Part shown: positions 25,289 through 33,002 of the stretch, one piece after another
How positions within the stretch are numbered: the first letter of the stretch is position 1
How the letters are laid out: each line of letters begins with the position of its first letter
Assembly (NCBI RefSeq): GCF_009760925.1
Contig: NZ_VRLV01000018.1
Location: forward strand, 124,001-188,000
DNA length: 64,000 nucleotides
Reading direction: 5' to 3'
From: Nonomuraea typhae
GTDB taxonomy: Bacteria > Actinomycetota > Actinomycetes > Streptosporangiales > Streptosporangiaceae
The notes under the pieces: generated by a model
The model's input: the letters and a program-made list of their open reading frames with translations, nothing else
The model's database searches: none
Told to the model about the DNA's origin: nothing
Made by a program: the position numbers and the translations under genes

Positions 25289-26388
25289 AGCTGGACGCCG
25301 TCGAACTGCGCGAGGTCGCGCTGCCGCTGGTCAGCCCGTTCCGTACCTCGCTCGGCACCCAGACCGTGCGCAACGCGCTGCTGGTGCGGGTGCTGGGTGA
25401 GGAGGGCGAGGGCTGGGGCGAGTGCGTGGCCGAGGACGAGCCGAGCTACAGCCCCGAGTACCTGGCCGGGGCCGCGGACGTGATCAAGCGGTTCATGGTC
25501 CCGGCCCTGGCCGGCCTCGACCTGGACCCGGCGGCGGTGGGTCCCGCGCTGCGCCACCTGCGCGGGCACCCGATGGCCAAGGCGGCGGTGGAGATGGCGG
25601 TGCTCGACTGCTGGCTGCGTGCGCGCGACACCAGCCTGGCCGCCCACCTCGGCGGCGTACGGCGGCGCGTGCGCGTGGGCGTCTCCGTGGGCATCGCCGA
25701 GAGCGTGGACGCCCTGCTGACCACGGTCGACCGGCACCTGAGCGCGGGTTATGCCCGGATCAAGCTGAAGATCGAGCCCGGCTGGGACCTCGAACCGGTC
25801 CGGGCGGTGCGCGAGACGTTCGGCGACGGCGTGATGCTCACCGTGGACGCCAACACCGCCTACCGCCTCGCCGACCTCAGGCACCTGGCGAAGCTCGACG
25901 CCTTCGGGCTGACGCTGGTCGAGCAGCCCTTCGCCCCCGGCGACCTGCACGCCCACGCCGCGCTCGCGGCCCGCATGGACACGCCCATCTGCCTGGACGA
26001 GAGCATCACCAGCGCCGAGGACGCGGCCGAGGCCATCAGGCGGGGCGCCTGCTCGATCGTCAACATCAAGCCCGGCCGCGTGGGCGGCTATCTCGAGGCG
26101 CGCCGCATCCACGACCTGGCCCGGGCCAACGGGGTGCCGGTCTGGTGCGGCGGCATGCTGGAGACCGGCCTGGGCCGGGCGGCCAACCTGGCTCTGGCCA
26201 GCCTGCCCGGGTTCACGCTGCCCGGCGACATCTCCGCGACCGAGCGGTACTACCACCGCGACATCACCCGCCCGTTCGTGCTCGACGGCGGCGAGATGGC
26301 GGTCCCGGACACCCCCGGTCTCGGCGTGCTGCCTGAGCCCGCGGACCTGGCGGCGGCCACGACGTCGGTGGAGACGGTGAGCTGCTGA
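25285..26388 (+). CDS. N-acyl/N-succinylamino-acid racemase (MenC-like enolase superfamily)
   Basis: A 367-residue muconate-lactonizing-type enolase-superfamily enzyme. The catalytic pair K160-x-K162, metal ligands D188, E213 and D238, and second base K262 align, one residue offset, with the N-acylamino-acid racemase of Amycolatopsis. That subfamily also catalyses o-succinylbenzoate synthesis (MenC). No menaquinone genes are nearby; the neighbours are a D-aminoacylase and a GNAT, which favours N-succinyl/N-acylamino-acid racemisation. Starts at a GTG overlapping the GNAT stop. It ends 12 bp before a strong bidirectional terminator. Confidence 0.92.
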   Translation: MKLDAVELREVALPLVSPFRTSLGTQTVRNALLVRVLGEEGEGWGECVAEDEPSYSPEYLAGAADVIKRFMVPALAGLDLDPAAVGPALRHLRGHPMAKAAVEMAVLDCWLRARDTSLAAHLGGVRRRVRVGVSVGIAESVDALLTTVDRHLSAGYARIKLKIEPGWDLEPVRAVRETFGDGVMLTVDANTAYRLADLRHLAKLDAFGLTLVEQPFAPGDLHAHAALAARMDTPICLDESITSAEDAAEAIRRGACSIVNIKPGRVGGYLEARRIHDLARANGVPVWCGGMLETGLGRAANLALASLPGFTLPGDISATERYYHRDITRPFVLDGGEMAVPDTPGLGVLPEPADLAAATTSVETVSC

Positions 26389-26400
26389 CCCGCGCAGGCG

Positions 26401-26434
26401 AAAAGGGGCGCGTCCTTCCGGACGCGCCCCTTTT
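26401..26434. terminator. Bidirectional terminator hairpin
   Basis: A perfect 15-bp stem, AAAAGGGGCGCGTCC / GGACGCGCCCCTTTT, with a TTCC loop. The T-run on either strand makes it work for both convergent operons, the racemase operon and the M55 gene. Confidence 0.92.
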
Positions 26435-26444
26435 CCGCGGGTGT

Positions 26445-27290
26445 TCAGCGACGGCCGTAGAGAGCCATCCGGCTGATCATGGCGTCGGCGGCGAGGTGGT
26501 AGCACACCTGGATGCAGCCCAGCAGCTCTCGGGGGGTGCCGAAGGTGGCGGCGAGCGTCTTGTCGGCGATCCTGCGCACGCCCGGGATCGACATGCCCAG
26601 CTCGGCCGCGGGCGTGCTCGGCATGTCGATTTCCAGGTCCAGGGTGCCGGGCAGGGTGAGGGGCGCCAGGTCAGCGGCCTCGGTGACGACGCGGGCCGAC
26701 GCCTCGCGGATGAGCCTGGTGGCCTCGGACGGGGACAGGCTGTCGGCCGCGGTGTGCCCGCGGGCCTCCTTGACGGCGACCGTACGCACGCCGGGGAACG
26801 CCTTCTCGGCGACTCCGCAGATGACGTCGTCCCCGGTGAGCAGGCCGATCGGCACGCCGACCACGGCCGCCTGCAGGGCGTTGATCTCGGCCTCCGACAC
26901 GAGCTTGCCGTTGAGGCGCACCTCGTAGAAGTGCGAGGAGTAGGTGTGGGCGAGCACGCCCGGCGAGCCGGCCGCCGCGTGGTAGCCGAGGAACATGGCC
27001 ACGTCGTGCTCGGCCGAGACGCCTTCGGCCATGCAGTCGAGCTTGGGTGAGCCGAAGACCAGCCGGGCGCGCGGGTCCAGCTCCTCGTGCAGGAGGTTGT
27101 CCATGGTGCCGTGGCTGTCGTTGACCGTGACGCTCTCCGCCCCGGCCTCGAACGCGCCCTCGATGGCGGCGTTGGCCTCGCCGGTCATCAGGCGCTGCGA
27201 GCGTGGATAGCCGTGTCCGCCGCGGACGACCTGGTCCATGGTGGCGATGCCCGCCACGCCCTCCATGTCGATGGAGATGTAGACCCGCAC
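26445..27290 (-). CDS. dppA: D-aminopeptidase, M55 family (DppA-type)
   Basis: A 281-residue self-compartmentalising zinc peptidase that in Bacillus subtilis removes D-Ala from D-Ala-containing di- and tripeptides. The binuclear zinc ligands fall at exactly the DppA positions: D8, E10, H60, H104 and E133, with the catalytic H115. GTG at 27290 was chosen because an AAAGGAG site lies seven bases upstream and the resulting N terminus (VRVYISIDMEG) matches DppA; the longer GTG at 27320 adds ten residues across that SD. It is cytoplasmic. It is transcribed with the upstream MFS gene (26 bp gap) and converges on the peptide-uptake operon, which supports D-peptide catabolism. Confidence 0.95.
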   Translation of the reverse strand: MRVYISIDMEGVAGIATMDQVVRGGHGYPRSQRLMTGEANAAIEGAFEAGAESVTVNDSHGTMDNLLHEELDPRARLVFGSPKLDCMAEGVSAEHDVAMFLGYHAAAGSPGVLAHTYSSHFYEVRLNGKLVSEAEINALQAAVVGVPIGLLTGDDVICGVAEKAFPGVRTVAVKEARGHTAADSLSPSEATRLIREASARVVTEAADLAPLTLPGTLDLEIDMPSTPAAELGMSIPGVRRIADKTLAATFGTPRELLGCIQVCYHLAADAMISRMALYGRR

Positions 27291-27316
27291 CGGTGTGCTC
27301 CTTTCCTGGGTTGCCG

Positions 27317-28750
27317 TCACAGGGTGTCACCCTGGGCGACGGGGCGCTTTGTCGCGGCGGCAGAAGCCGCGTCGCCGCCTTCGGCCTTCCGCACAGCGCC
27401 GGGGATCACCAGCGCGGCGGCCACGGCCAGCAGGCCGAGCACGGCCGAGAGCAGGTAGGTGTTGACGAAGCTGCTCTCGGCGGGCACGCCCGCCACGGCG
27501 CCGGCCGCGAGCACCATGCCGCCGAGCTGGGCGCCGAAGGTGCCGCCGACGCTCTTGGCGACGAAGGCCACGCCGGTGACGCCGGCCGCCCGCTGGGCGG
27601 GCACGTCGGCGGCCACCACGTTGAGCCCGCAGGTGAGGACGGTGGCACCGCCCACCCCCATGACCGACACACCTGCCACGATCTGCCACGGGGCGGCGTG
27701 CCAGAAGGCCAGGCCCGCCGTACCAGCGGAGACGAGCACGCTGCCGAGCACCAGCACGCTGCGCCGCCCGAGCAGCCGGCTCATCGGCGCGACCAGGGGC
27801 GCGACGAGCGTGCCCGTGATGCCCAGCGGGAACATGTACAGCCCGATCAGCGTGGTGTCGGCGCCCAGGCCGTAGCCGGTCGCGACGGGCAGCGACAGCA
27901 TCATCGGCAGTGCGACCAGCAGCCCGAAGGATGCGAAGCCGAACACGAACGAGATCGCGGTCACCCCGGCCGAGGAGCGCCCGGCCAGCAGCCGCAGGTC
28001 CACGAGCGGGTCGGCGACGCGCAGCTCGACCACCGCCCACACCACCAGCGCCACCACCGCGGCGGCGAACAGGCCGAGCGTGACCGGCGCGGTCCAGCCC
28101 AGGATCGTCGAGGTGGACAGGCCCAGCATGAGCGTGGCCAGTCCGGCGCCGAGCAGCAGCCCGCCGGCCCAGTCCACCCGGTTGGCGCCGGCGCGGGGCG
28201 TGGCGGGCACGACCATCCAGGCCCAGGCCGCGGCCGCCAGCGCGCCGGCCAGCGTCAGGATGAACAGCCAGCGGTAGCCGAGGGCCGAGGTGAGCGGTCC
28301 GGCCAGGATGAGGCCGAGCGCGCTGGCCAGGGTGGCGACGCCGATGACCAGGCCGTTGCCGGTGGCGCCGCGCTCGGGCGGGAGGGTGTCGCGGAACAGT
28401 CCGACGGTCAGCGGCAGGATGCCCAGCCATACTCCCTGCACCGCCTGGCCGGCGATCAGCACGAGCACGTTGGGCGCCAGGACGGAGATGAGCGCGCCCA
28501 GGCTGGTGATCGCCATCAGGGTGAGCAGCAGGGTGCGCTTGTTGTAGAGGTCGGCCAGGCGGCCGGCGATCGGGGTGCTGATCGCCGAGCTGATCAGCCC
28601 GCCGGTGAAGATCCAGGCGATCTGGCCGGGCGTGGCCTGCAGCTCCCGCTGGATGAGCGGCAGCGCGGGCGAGAGCATCGTCTCCAGGAGCTGGAAGACG
28701 CCCATAAACAACACCGGCGCGCCGATGATGCCGAAGCCGGATCTGGTCAT
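27317..28750 (-). CDS. MFS transporter, DHA2-like (about 14 TM)
   Basis: A 477-residue transporter with roughly fourteen hydrophobic segments. The N terminus has LPLIQRELQATPGQIAWIFTG and the loop GRLADLYNKRTLLL, the drug:H+ antiporter-2 pattern. Genomic position between TetR and the D-aminopeptidase suggests control by that TetR protein and possibly export or import of a D-amino acid or peptide; drug efflux is the default alternative. SD AAAGG precedes the ATG at 28750. Confidence 0.87.
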   Translation of the reverse strand: MTRSGFGIIGAPVLFMGVFQLLETMLSPALPLIQRELQATPGQIAWIFTGGLISSAISTPIAGRLADLYNKRTLLLTLMAITSLGALISVLAPNVLVLIAGQAVQGVWLGILPLTVGLFRDTLPPERGATGNGLVIGVATLASALGLILAGPLTSALGYRWLFILTLAGALAAAAWAWMVVPATPRAGANRVDWAGGLLLGAGLATLMLGLSTSTILGWTAPVTLGLFAAAVVALVVWAVVELRVADPLVDLRLLAGRSSAGVTAISFVFGFASFGLLVALPMMLSLPVATGYGLGADTTLIGLYMFPLGITGTLVAPLVAPMSRLLGRRSVLVLGSVLVSAGTAGLAFWHAAPWQIVAGVSVMGVGGATVLTCGLNVVAADVPAQRAAGVTGVAFVAKSVGGTFGAQLGGMVLAAGAVAGVPAESSFVNTYLLSAVLGLLAVAAALVIPGAVRKAEGGDAASAAATKRPVAQGDTL

Positions 28751-28811
28751 GGTGGTGCCTTTCGGGTGGGGGTGATGGACGGCCGCGCGTTCCCCCGAAC
28801 CCGCGGCCTGG

Positions 28812-29423
28812 CTAGGCCGGGCCGAGCACTCCGGCGGTGACCAGGGCTCGTGCGACGTCGGCGAAGTACTCCTCGGTGCTGCCGTGGACGCCGAGGACGA
28901 CGGCCTGCCCGAGCCCGGACAGCAGTGCCTTGAGCGCGCGGGCCAGGCGGACGGCCTGCTCGGGCGTCACGGCGGCGCCGCCGTGCTCACGGCCGGTGAG
29001 ATGCGCGGCCAGCCGGGCCTCGGCGGCGTTGACCGCCGCGTTGAGCTTGGCCAGCAGGCCGGGGTCGTTGAGCACGAGTTCCATCACGCGGATTTCGAAC
29101 AGCAGTTGCCCGGCGGCCTCGGGGGTGGCCGACATCCGCCAGTACTGCCGGGCGATGGCGGCGACCACCTCCTCCAGCGGCGTCCCGGGCGCGACCTCCT
29201 CCACGGGCCGCAGGTCGAGCGGGCCGGCGTAGTCGTCGACCATCGCGATCAGCAGCCCGTTCTTGCCGCCGAACAGCGAGTAGACGGCCCCGGTCGTCAG
29301 CCCGGCCAGCTCGGCGATGTCCTCCAGCCGGGCCCTCGCGCCGTCTCGCCCGACGACCTCGTAGGCCGCCTCGATCAGCGCGCGCTTGTTGGCTGCCTTG
29401 CTTTCCGCCCTGGTCAATCGCAT
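28812..29423 (-). CDS. TetR-family repressor
   Basis: A 203-residue regulator. The N-terminal TetR helix-turn-helix spans about residues 14-60 (RALIEAAYEVVGRDG, LEDIAELAGLTTGAVYSLFG). The C-terminal ligand domain is of the TetR_C type common in actinomycetes. SD AGGAGAG precedes the ATG. It lies 61 bp upstream of the MFS gene and is divergent from the M14 peptidase, with a three-half-site operator between them, so it probably represses both sides. Confidence 0.9.
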   Translation of the reverse strand: MRLTRAESKAANKRALIEAAYEVVGRDGARARLEDIAELAGLTTGAVYSLFGGKNGLLIAMVDDYAGPLDLRPVEEVAPGTPLEEVVAAIARQYWRMSATPEAAGQLLFEIRVMELVLNDPGLLAKLNAAVNAAEARLAAHLTGREHGGAAVTPEQAVRLARALKALLSGLGQAVVLGVHGSTEEYFADVARALVTAGVLGPA

Positions 29424-29448
29424 TGCTCTCCTAGAGGGTTGCCAGAAC

Positions 29449-29473
29449 GATAATCGAGATTATTAGAATAATC
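29449..29473. promoter_or_regulatory. TetR operator with three half-sites
   Basis: GATAATC (29449-29455), GATTATT (29458-29464) and AATAATC (29467-29473) are evenly spaced by 2 bp. The first pair contains the perfect dyad ATAATC-GA-GATTAT and the second GATTATT-AG-AATAATC, so two palindromes share the middle half-site. The site is strikingly AT-rich in this GC-rich DNA and sits between the divergent TetR and M14 genes. Confidence 0.7.
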
Positions 29474-29504
29474 CAGGTTACGAGTTAACGAACTGGAGGC
29501 GACG

Positions 29505-30812
29505 ATGGACGTCGAGGGGTACATGAGCCGCGTTCCCGGCCACACCGCGTTCCCGGCCGTGGATGAGATGCACGCCGAGCTCGACGAGCTCGCCGCCGCC
29601 CACCCGGAGCTGGTACGGCTGCGCCGCATCGGCACCTCCCGGCTGGGCGAGCCGCTCCGCGTGGCCACGATCGGCACCGGCCCCCGCAACGCCGTCGTCA
29701 TCGGCGGCCCGCACCCCAACGAGCCCATCGGCGCCCTCACCGTCAGCAACCTGATGCGCCTGCTCGTCGAGGACACCTGGCTGCGCGAGGACTTCGGCTA
29801 CCGCTGGCACCTCATCCCCTGCGTCGACCCCGACGGCGCCCGCCTCAACGAGGGCTGGTACGGCCGGCCCAGCGACCGCCGCGCCTACGCCGAGCACTTC
29901 TACCGCCCCGCCGAAGCCGACCAGGTCGAATGGACGTTCCCGCTGACCGGCGGGGACTACTTCTTCGACCGCACGCTCCCCGAGACCGAGGCGGTCATGC
30001 GGCTGATGGACGAGGTCAGGCCCGACTTCGTCTACTCGCTGCACAACGGCGAGTCCCAGGGCGCCTTCTACTACCTCAGCCGCAACGACCCCGCCCTGGC
30101 CGCCCGGCTCACCGCGATCGCCTCCGGGCAGGGCCTGCCGCTGCACATGGGCCCGCCGGAGATCCCGAGCGCGGTGCGGATCGGCCCGGCGGCGTACATG
30201 ACGCCGCGTGGCGCCGACCTGGCCGCGGTGTACGGCATCGGCGGCGGCAGCATCGACTACGCCGAGCGCTTCGGCGCGCTGCATCTGGTGACCGAGCTGC
30301 CGTACTGGGCCGATCCCCGGATCGGCGACGAGACCCCGACCGCCAGGCCGTACGGTGAGGTGATCGCGACCTTCCTGGCCGAGCAGCGCGAGCTCGTCGC
30401 CGAGCTGAGCCGGTCGCTCGCCGTGGTGCGCCCGGACCTGCGCGTGGCGTCGCCGTTCCGGAGCGCGGTCGAGGACTTCGCCGGCGCCCACGACGAGTTC
30501 GTCGCCGAATGGGAGGACTTCCCCGGCGCCGGCCGCCCGGCCACCGTGGCCGAGGTCAGCGGCAAGCAGCAGCTCACCCACAGCATGCGGCTGCGCTATG
30601 GCGGCATGTACCTGCGCATGCTGAACGCCGAGCTGGCCGCGGGCAACGCCACCCCGGTCATCAGGGCTGAGAACGGCCGCGTGCGGGAGCTGTTCGACGG
30701 CTGGTTCGCCGCGGCGGAGGCGGCCTTCGAGGGCACGCCGATCCCGGTCCAGACCCTCGTGGCGGTGCAGCTCGGCGCCGCGCTGGTGGCGGCGGAGGCG
30801 GCCAAGAGCTGA
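29505..30812 (+). CDS. M14-family zinc carboxypeptidase
   Basis: A 435-residue peptidase. Zinc ligands are H70 and E73 in GGPHPNEP and H180 in VYSLHNGE; the general-base Glu lies in VTELPYW near residue 273. There is no signal peptide, so it acts inside the cell. Cytoplasmic M14 enzymes such as E. coli MpaA cleave murein peptides at the gamma-D-Glu-diaminopimelate bond, and MpaA is also encoded near an enolase-superfamily epimerase; by analogy this one may process imported wall peptides. The ATG at 29505 has a GGAGG site. Regulated by the divergent TetR gene. Specificity is inference. Confidence 0.85.
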   Translation: MDVEGYMSRVPGHTAFPAVDEMHAELDELAAAHPELVRLRRIGTSRLGEPLRVATIGTGPRNAVVIGGPHPNEPIGALTVSNLMRLLVEDTWLREDFGYRWHLIPCVDPDGARLNEGWYGRPSDRRAYAEHFYRPAEADQVEWTFPLTGGDYFFDRTLPETEAVMRLMDEVRPDFVYSLHNGESQGAFYYLSRNDPALAARLTAIASGQGLPLHMGPPEIPSAVRIGPAAYMTPRGADLAAVYGIGGGSIDYAERFGALHLVTELPYWADPRIGDETPTARPYGEVIATFLAEQRELVAELSRSLAVVRPDLRVASPFRSAVEDFAGAHDEFVAEWEDFPGAGRPATVAEVSGKQQLTHSMRLRYGGMYLRMLNAELAAGNATPVIRAENGRVRELFDGWFAAAEAAFEGTPIPVQTLVAVQLGAALVAAEAAKS

Positions 30813-30830
30813 TCACCGGCCAGGGCCTCG

Positions 30831-31244
30831 TCACAGCAGGGACGCGAGCCTGCGCAGCGACCGCCGGGCCAGCAGGACGCTCGCCGCGTGCGCCAGCGGC
30901 CAGGCGGGCAGGGCCCACCACGGCACCTCCAGCCGCTCGGCCCAGATCACCCGGCAGGCCGCCGGTCCCCGCGGCGTCACCCTGACCGCCCCGGCCCCGC
31001 GCACCAGCGCCCCGGTGTGGTCCACCTCGACCACGTGCGGCGGCTCGAACCGGGTGATCGTCATCGTGTCGAGGAAGCCGAACGGCCGGATCCCGGTGTA
31101 GGCCGCGATCTGGCCGGGGGCCGTCTCGCGGGCGTCGGTCATGAACATCCACTCGCGGTGCCGGGGCCAGTCGGTGATCAGCGCGAAGGCGGCCTCGGCG
31201 GGCGCCGCCAGGTCCATCGACACGGCCGCGTACCTGATGCTCAT
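30831..31244 (-). CDS. SRPBCC-family protein
   Basis: A 137-residue START/Bet v1-fold protein beginning MSIRYAAVSMDLAAPAEAAFAL and carrying the typical ITDWPRHREWM motif. Such proteins bind small hydrophobic ligands in a helix-grip pocket; no catalytic residues can be assigned. ATG 31244 is 7 nt downstream of TAGGCT on the minus strand with no SD, consistent with a leaderless transcript. Divergent from a histidine kinase. Confidence 0.8.
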   Translation of the reverse strand: MSIRYAAVSMDLAAPAEAAFALITDWPRHREWMFMTDARETAPGQIAAYTGIRPFGFLDTMTITRFEPPHVVEVDHTGALVRGAGAVRVTPRGPAACRVIWAERLEVPWWALPAWPLAHAASVLLARRSLRRLASLL

Positions 31245-31270
31245 GCCGGTCAGCCTAGAGGCCGTACGGT

Positions 31271-32377
31271 GTGGGGGTGCCGCCACACCGTCTTCCCGCG
31301 CCGCCCGGCTTCAGAGGGTTCCTGCTGTGCTGCACCGGGCTGAGCGTGGGCGTGGCCTGGGACGCCCTGACCGGCGTCTACCCGTCGGCCTGGATCGGGT
31401 GGCTCGCGCTGGCGGTCGCGCTCGGCCTGTACATGCTGCAGGTCTCGCTCGCCTACGGCGATCGTCCGGCGCGCGGACGCTGGGTGCTGGGCGCGCTGGC
31501 CGTGCTGGTAACCGGCATGGGCCTGGCCTACGGCAGCGGGTGGCTCTACATGTTCCCGCTGGTCGCGGTGGCCTGCGCGCTGGTCGTCCCGTTCGGCAGA
31601 GCGCTCCAGGCCGCCCTGCTGGCCCTGGCCGCGGTGACGGCGTTCGTCGTCTGGTTCACCGGTGACGGGATCAGCCCGATCATGGCCTTCTCGTGGGGGT
31701 CGTTCAGCGCCGGCGTGGTGGTGGGGTTCATCGTGCACCTGCACACGGTCATCGCCGAGCTGGAACACACCCGGCGCCGCCTGGCCGAGGCGGCCGTGGC
31801 CGAGGAGCGGCTGCGTTTCTCCCGCGACCTGCACGACCTGCTGGGGCACACGCTGTCGGTGATCGTGGTGAAGGCGGAGGCGGTGCGCCGCCTGGCCGTC
31901 CGCGACCCCGAGCGCGCCGCCGGGCAGGCGGCCGACATCGAGAGCGTGGGCCGGCAGGCGCTGACGGAGGTGCGCGAGGCGGTCACCGGCTACCGCGAGG
32001 GCAGCCTGGCCACGGAGCTGGAGCGGGCCCGCGAGACGCTGGCGGCCGCGGGCGTGGCGGTGGTGGTACGGCGGGCGGGCGAGCCGCCGTCCGCCCGTGC
32101 CGAGGCGTTGCTGTGCTGGGTGGTGCGGGAGGCGGCCACGAACATCCTGCGCCACAGCACGGCCGGCGAAGCGGTCTTCACGGTGGAGGCGACAGCGGAG
32201 GGCACGGTGCTGACCGTCCGCGACGACGGCGTGCCCAAGAATTCCGCCCGCCCGCCCGGCAGCGGCCTGCGCGGCCTGTCGGAGCGCCTGGCGGGGGTGG
32301 GCGGGAGCGTCACCGCCGGGCCGCTGCCGGAGGGCGGCTTCGAGGTGCGGGCGGTGCTCAGGTCTGCAGGAAGCTGA
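31271..32377 (+). CDS. DesK-like sensor histidine kinase (orphan)
   Basis: A 368-residue kinase with about five to six transmembrane segments (20-160), a coiled linker and the phosphoacceptor H188 in SRDLHDLLGHTLSV, the DesK-type motif. The HATPase domain follows (VVREAATNILRHS, GSGLRGLSER). Start may be GTG 31271 or GTG 31277; the second lies 6 nt after TACGGT, giving a leaderless start. No regulator follows on the same strand. Instead its 3' end overlaps by 20 bp the opposite-strand response regulator, which belongs to another kinase operon. It may cross-talk with that regulator. Confidence 0.9.
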   Translation: MGVPPHRLPAPPGFRGFLLCCTGLSVGVAWDALTGVYPSAWIGWLALAVALGLYMLQVSLAYGDRPARGRWVLGALAVLVTGMGLAYGSGWLYMFPLVAVACALVVPFGRALQAALLALAAVTAFVVWFTGDGISPIMAFSWGSFSAGVVVGFIVHLHTVIAELEHTRRRLAEAAVAEERLRFSRDLHDLLGHTLSVIVVKAEAVRRLAVRDPERAAGQAADIESVGRQALTEVREAVTGYREGSLATELERARETLAAAGVAVVVRRAGEPPSARAEALLCWVVREAATNILRHSTAGEAVFTVEATAEGTVLTVRDDGVPKNSARPPGSGLRGLSERLAGVGGSVTAGPLPEGGFEVRAVLRSAGS

Positions 32378-33002
32378 GCACCGCGAGCACCCGGCGGCTG
32401 TAGCCGCTGGTGTGCGAGAGGCCGAGCTTGTCGAAGACGGCGTTGACGTGCTTCTCCACGGCGCTCTGCGAGACGTGCAGCGCCTGGGCGATCGAGGCGT
32501 TGGTCAGCCCCTGGGCCATGTGTTCCAAGACCTCGCGCTCACGCCCGGTCAGCCGCGAGAGCGGGTCGGTCTGCGTGGTGCGGGCCAGCAGTTGCCTGAC
32601 CACCTCCGGGTCGAAGGCGGCCCCGCCCTCCCCCACCCGCTCCAGCGCGTCGAGGAAGTCGGCGACCTGCGCCACCCGGTCCTTCAGCAGGTAGCCGACG
32701 CCGTCCACGCTCCCGGTCATGAGCTCCGTGGCGTACTTCTTCTCCACGTACTGCGACAACACCAGCACCTTGACTGAGGGCCACCGCTTACGGATCTCCA
32801 GCGCCGCCCGCAGCCCCTCGTCGGTGTGGGTGGGCGGCATCCGCACGTCCACCACGACGATCTCGGGTTCGTGCGCCGCCACGGCCTCGATGAGCGCCTG
32901 CCCGTCCCCGACGGCGGCGGGAACCTCGTGCCCCTCCTCGAGCAGCAGCCGGACCAGCCCTTCGCGCAGCAGCGTGGAGTCCTCGGCCAGGATCACCCGC
33001 AC
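32358..33002 (-). CDS. LuxR-type response regulator
   Basis: A 214-residue regulator. The receiver domain has D52 as phosphorylation site (VVVDVRMPPTHTDEG, with the insertion common to LiaR/DesR-like actinobacterial regulators) and the conserved Lys in YLLKDRV. The C-terminal HTH is LTGREREVLEHMAQGLTN with SQSAVEKHVNAVF. The GTG at 33002 overlaps the kinase stop by 10 bp and is preceded by GGAG, so the pair is coupled. Its 3' end overlaps an orphan kinase on the other strand. Confidence 0.92.
   Translation of the reverse strand: MRVILAEDSTLLREGLVRLLLEEGHEVPAAVGDGQALIEAVAAHEPEIVVVDVRMPPTHTDEGLRAALEIRKRWPSVKVLVLSQYVEKKYATELMTGSVDGVGYLLKDRVAQVADFLDALERVGEGGAAFDPEVVRQLLARTTQTDPLSRLTGREREVLEHMAQGLTNASIAQALHVSQSAVEKHVNAVFDKLGLSHTSGYSRRVLAVLSFLQT

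Noticed and set aside
25285..26388. Annotation as a menaquinone-pathway o-succinylbenzoate synthase
   Set aside because: No men genes in the window, and the coupled GNAT and D-aminoacylase favour amino-acid racemisation; the sequence alone cannot exclude it.
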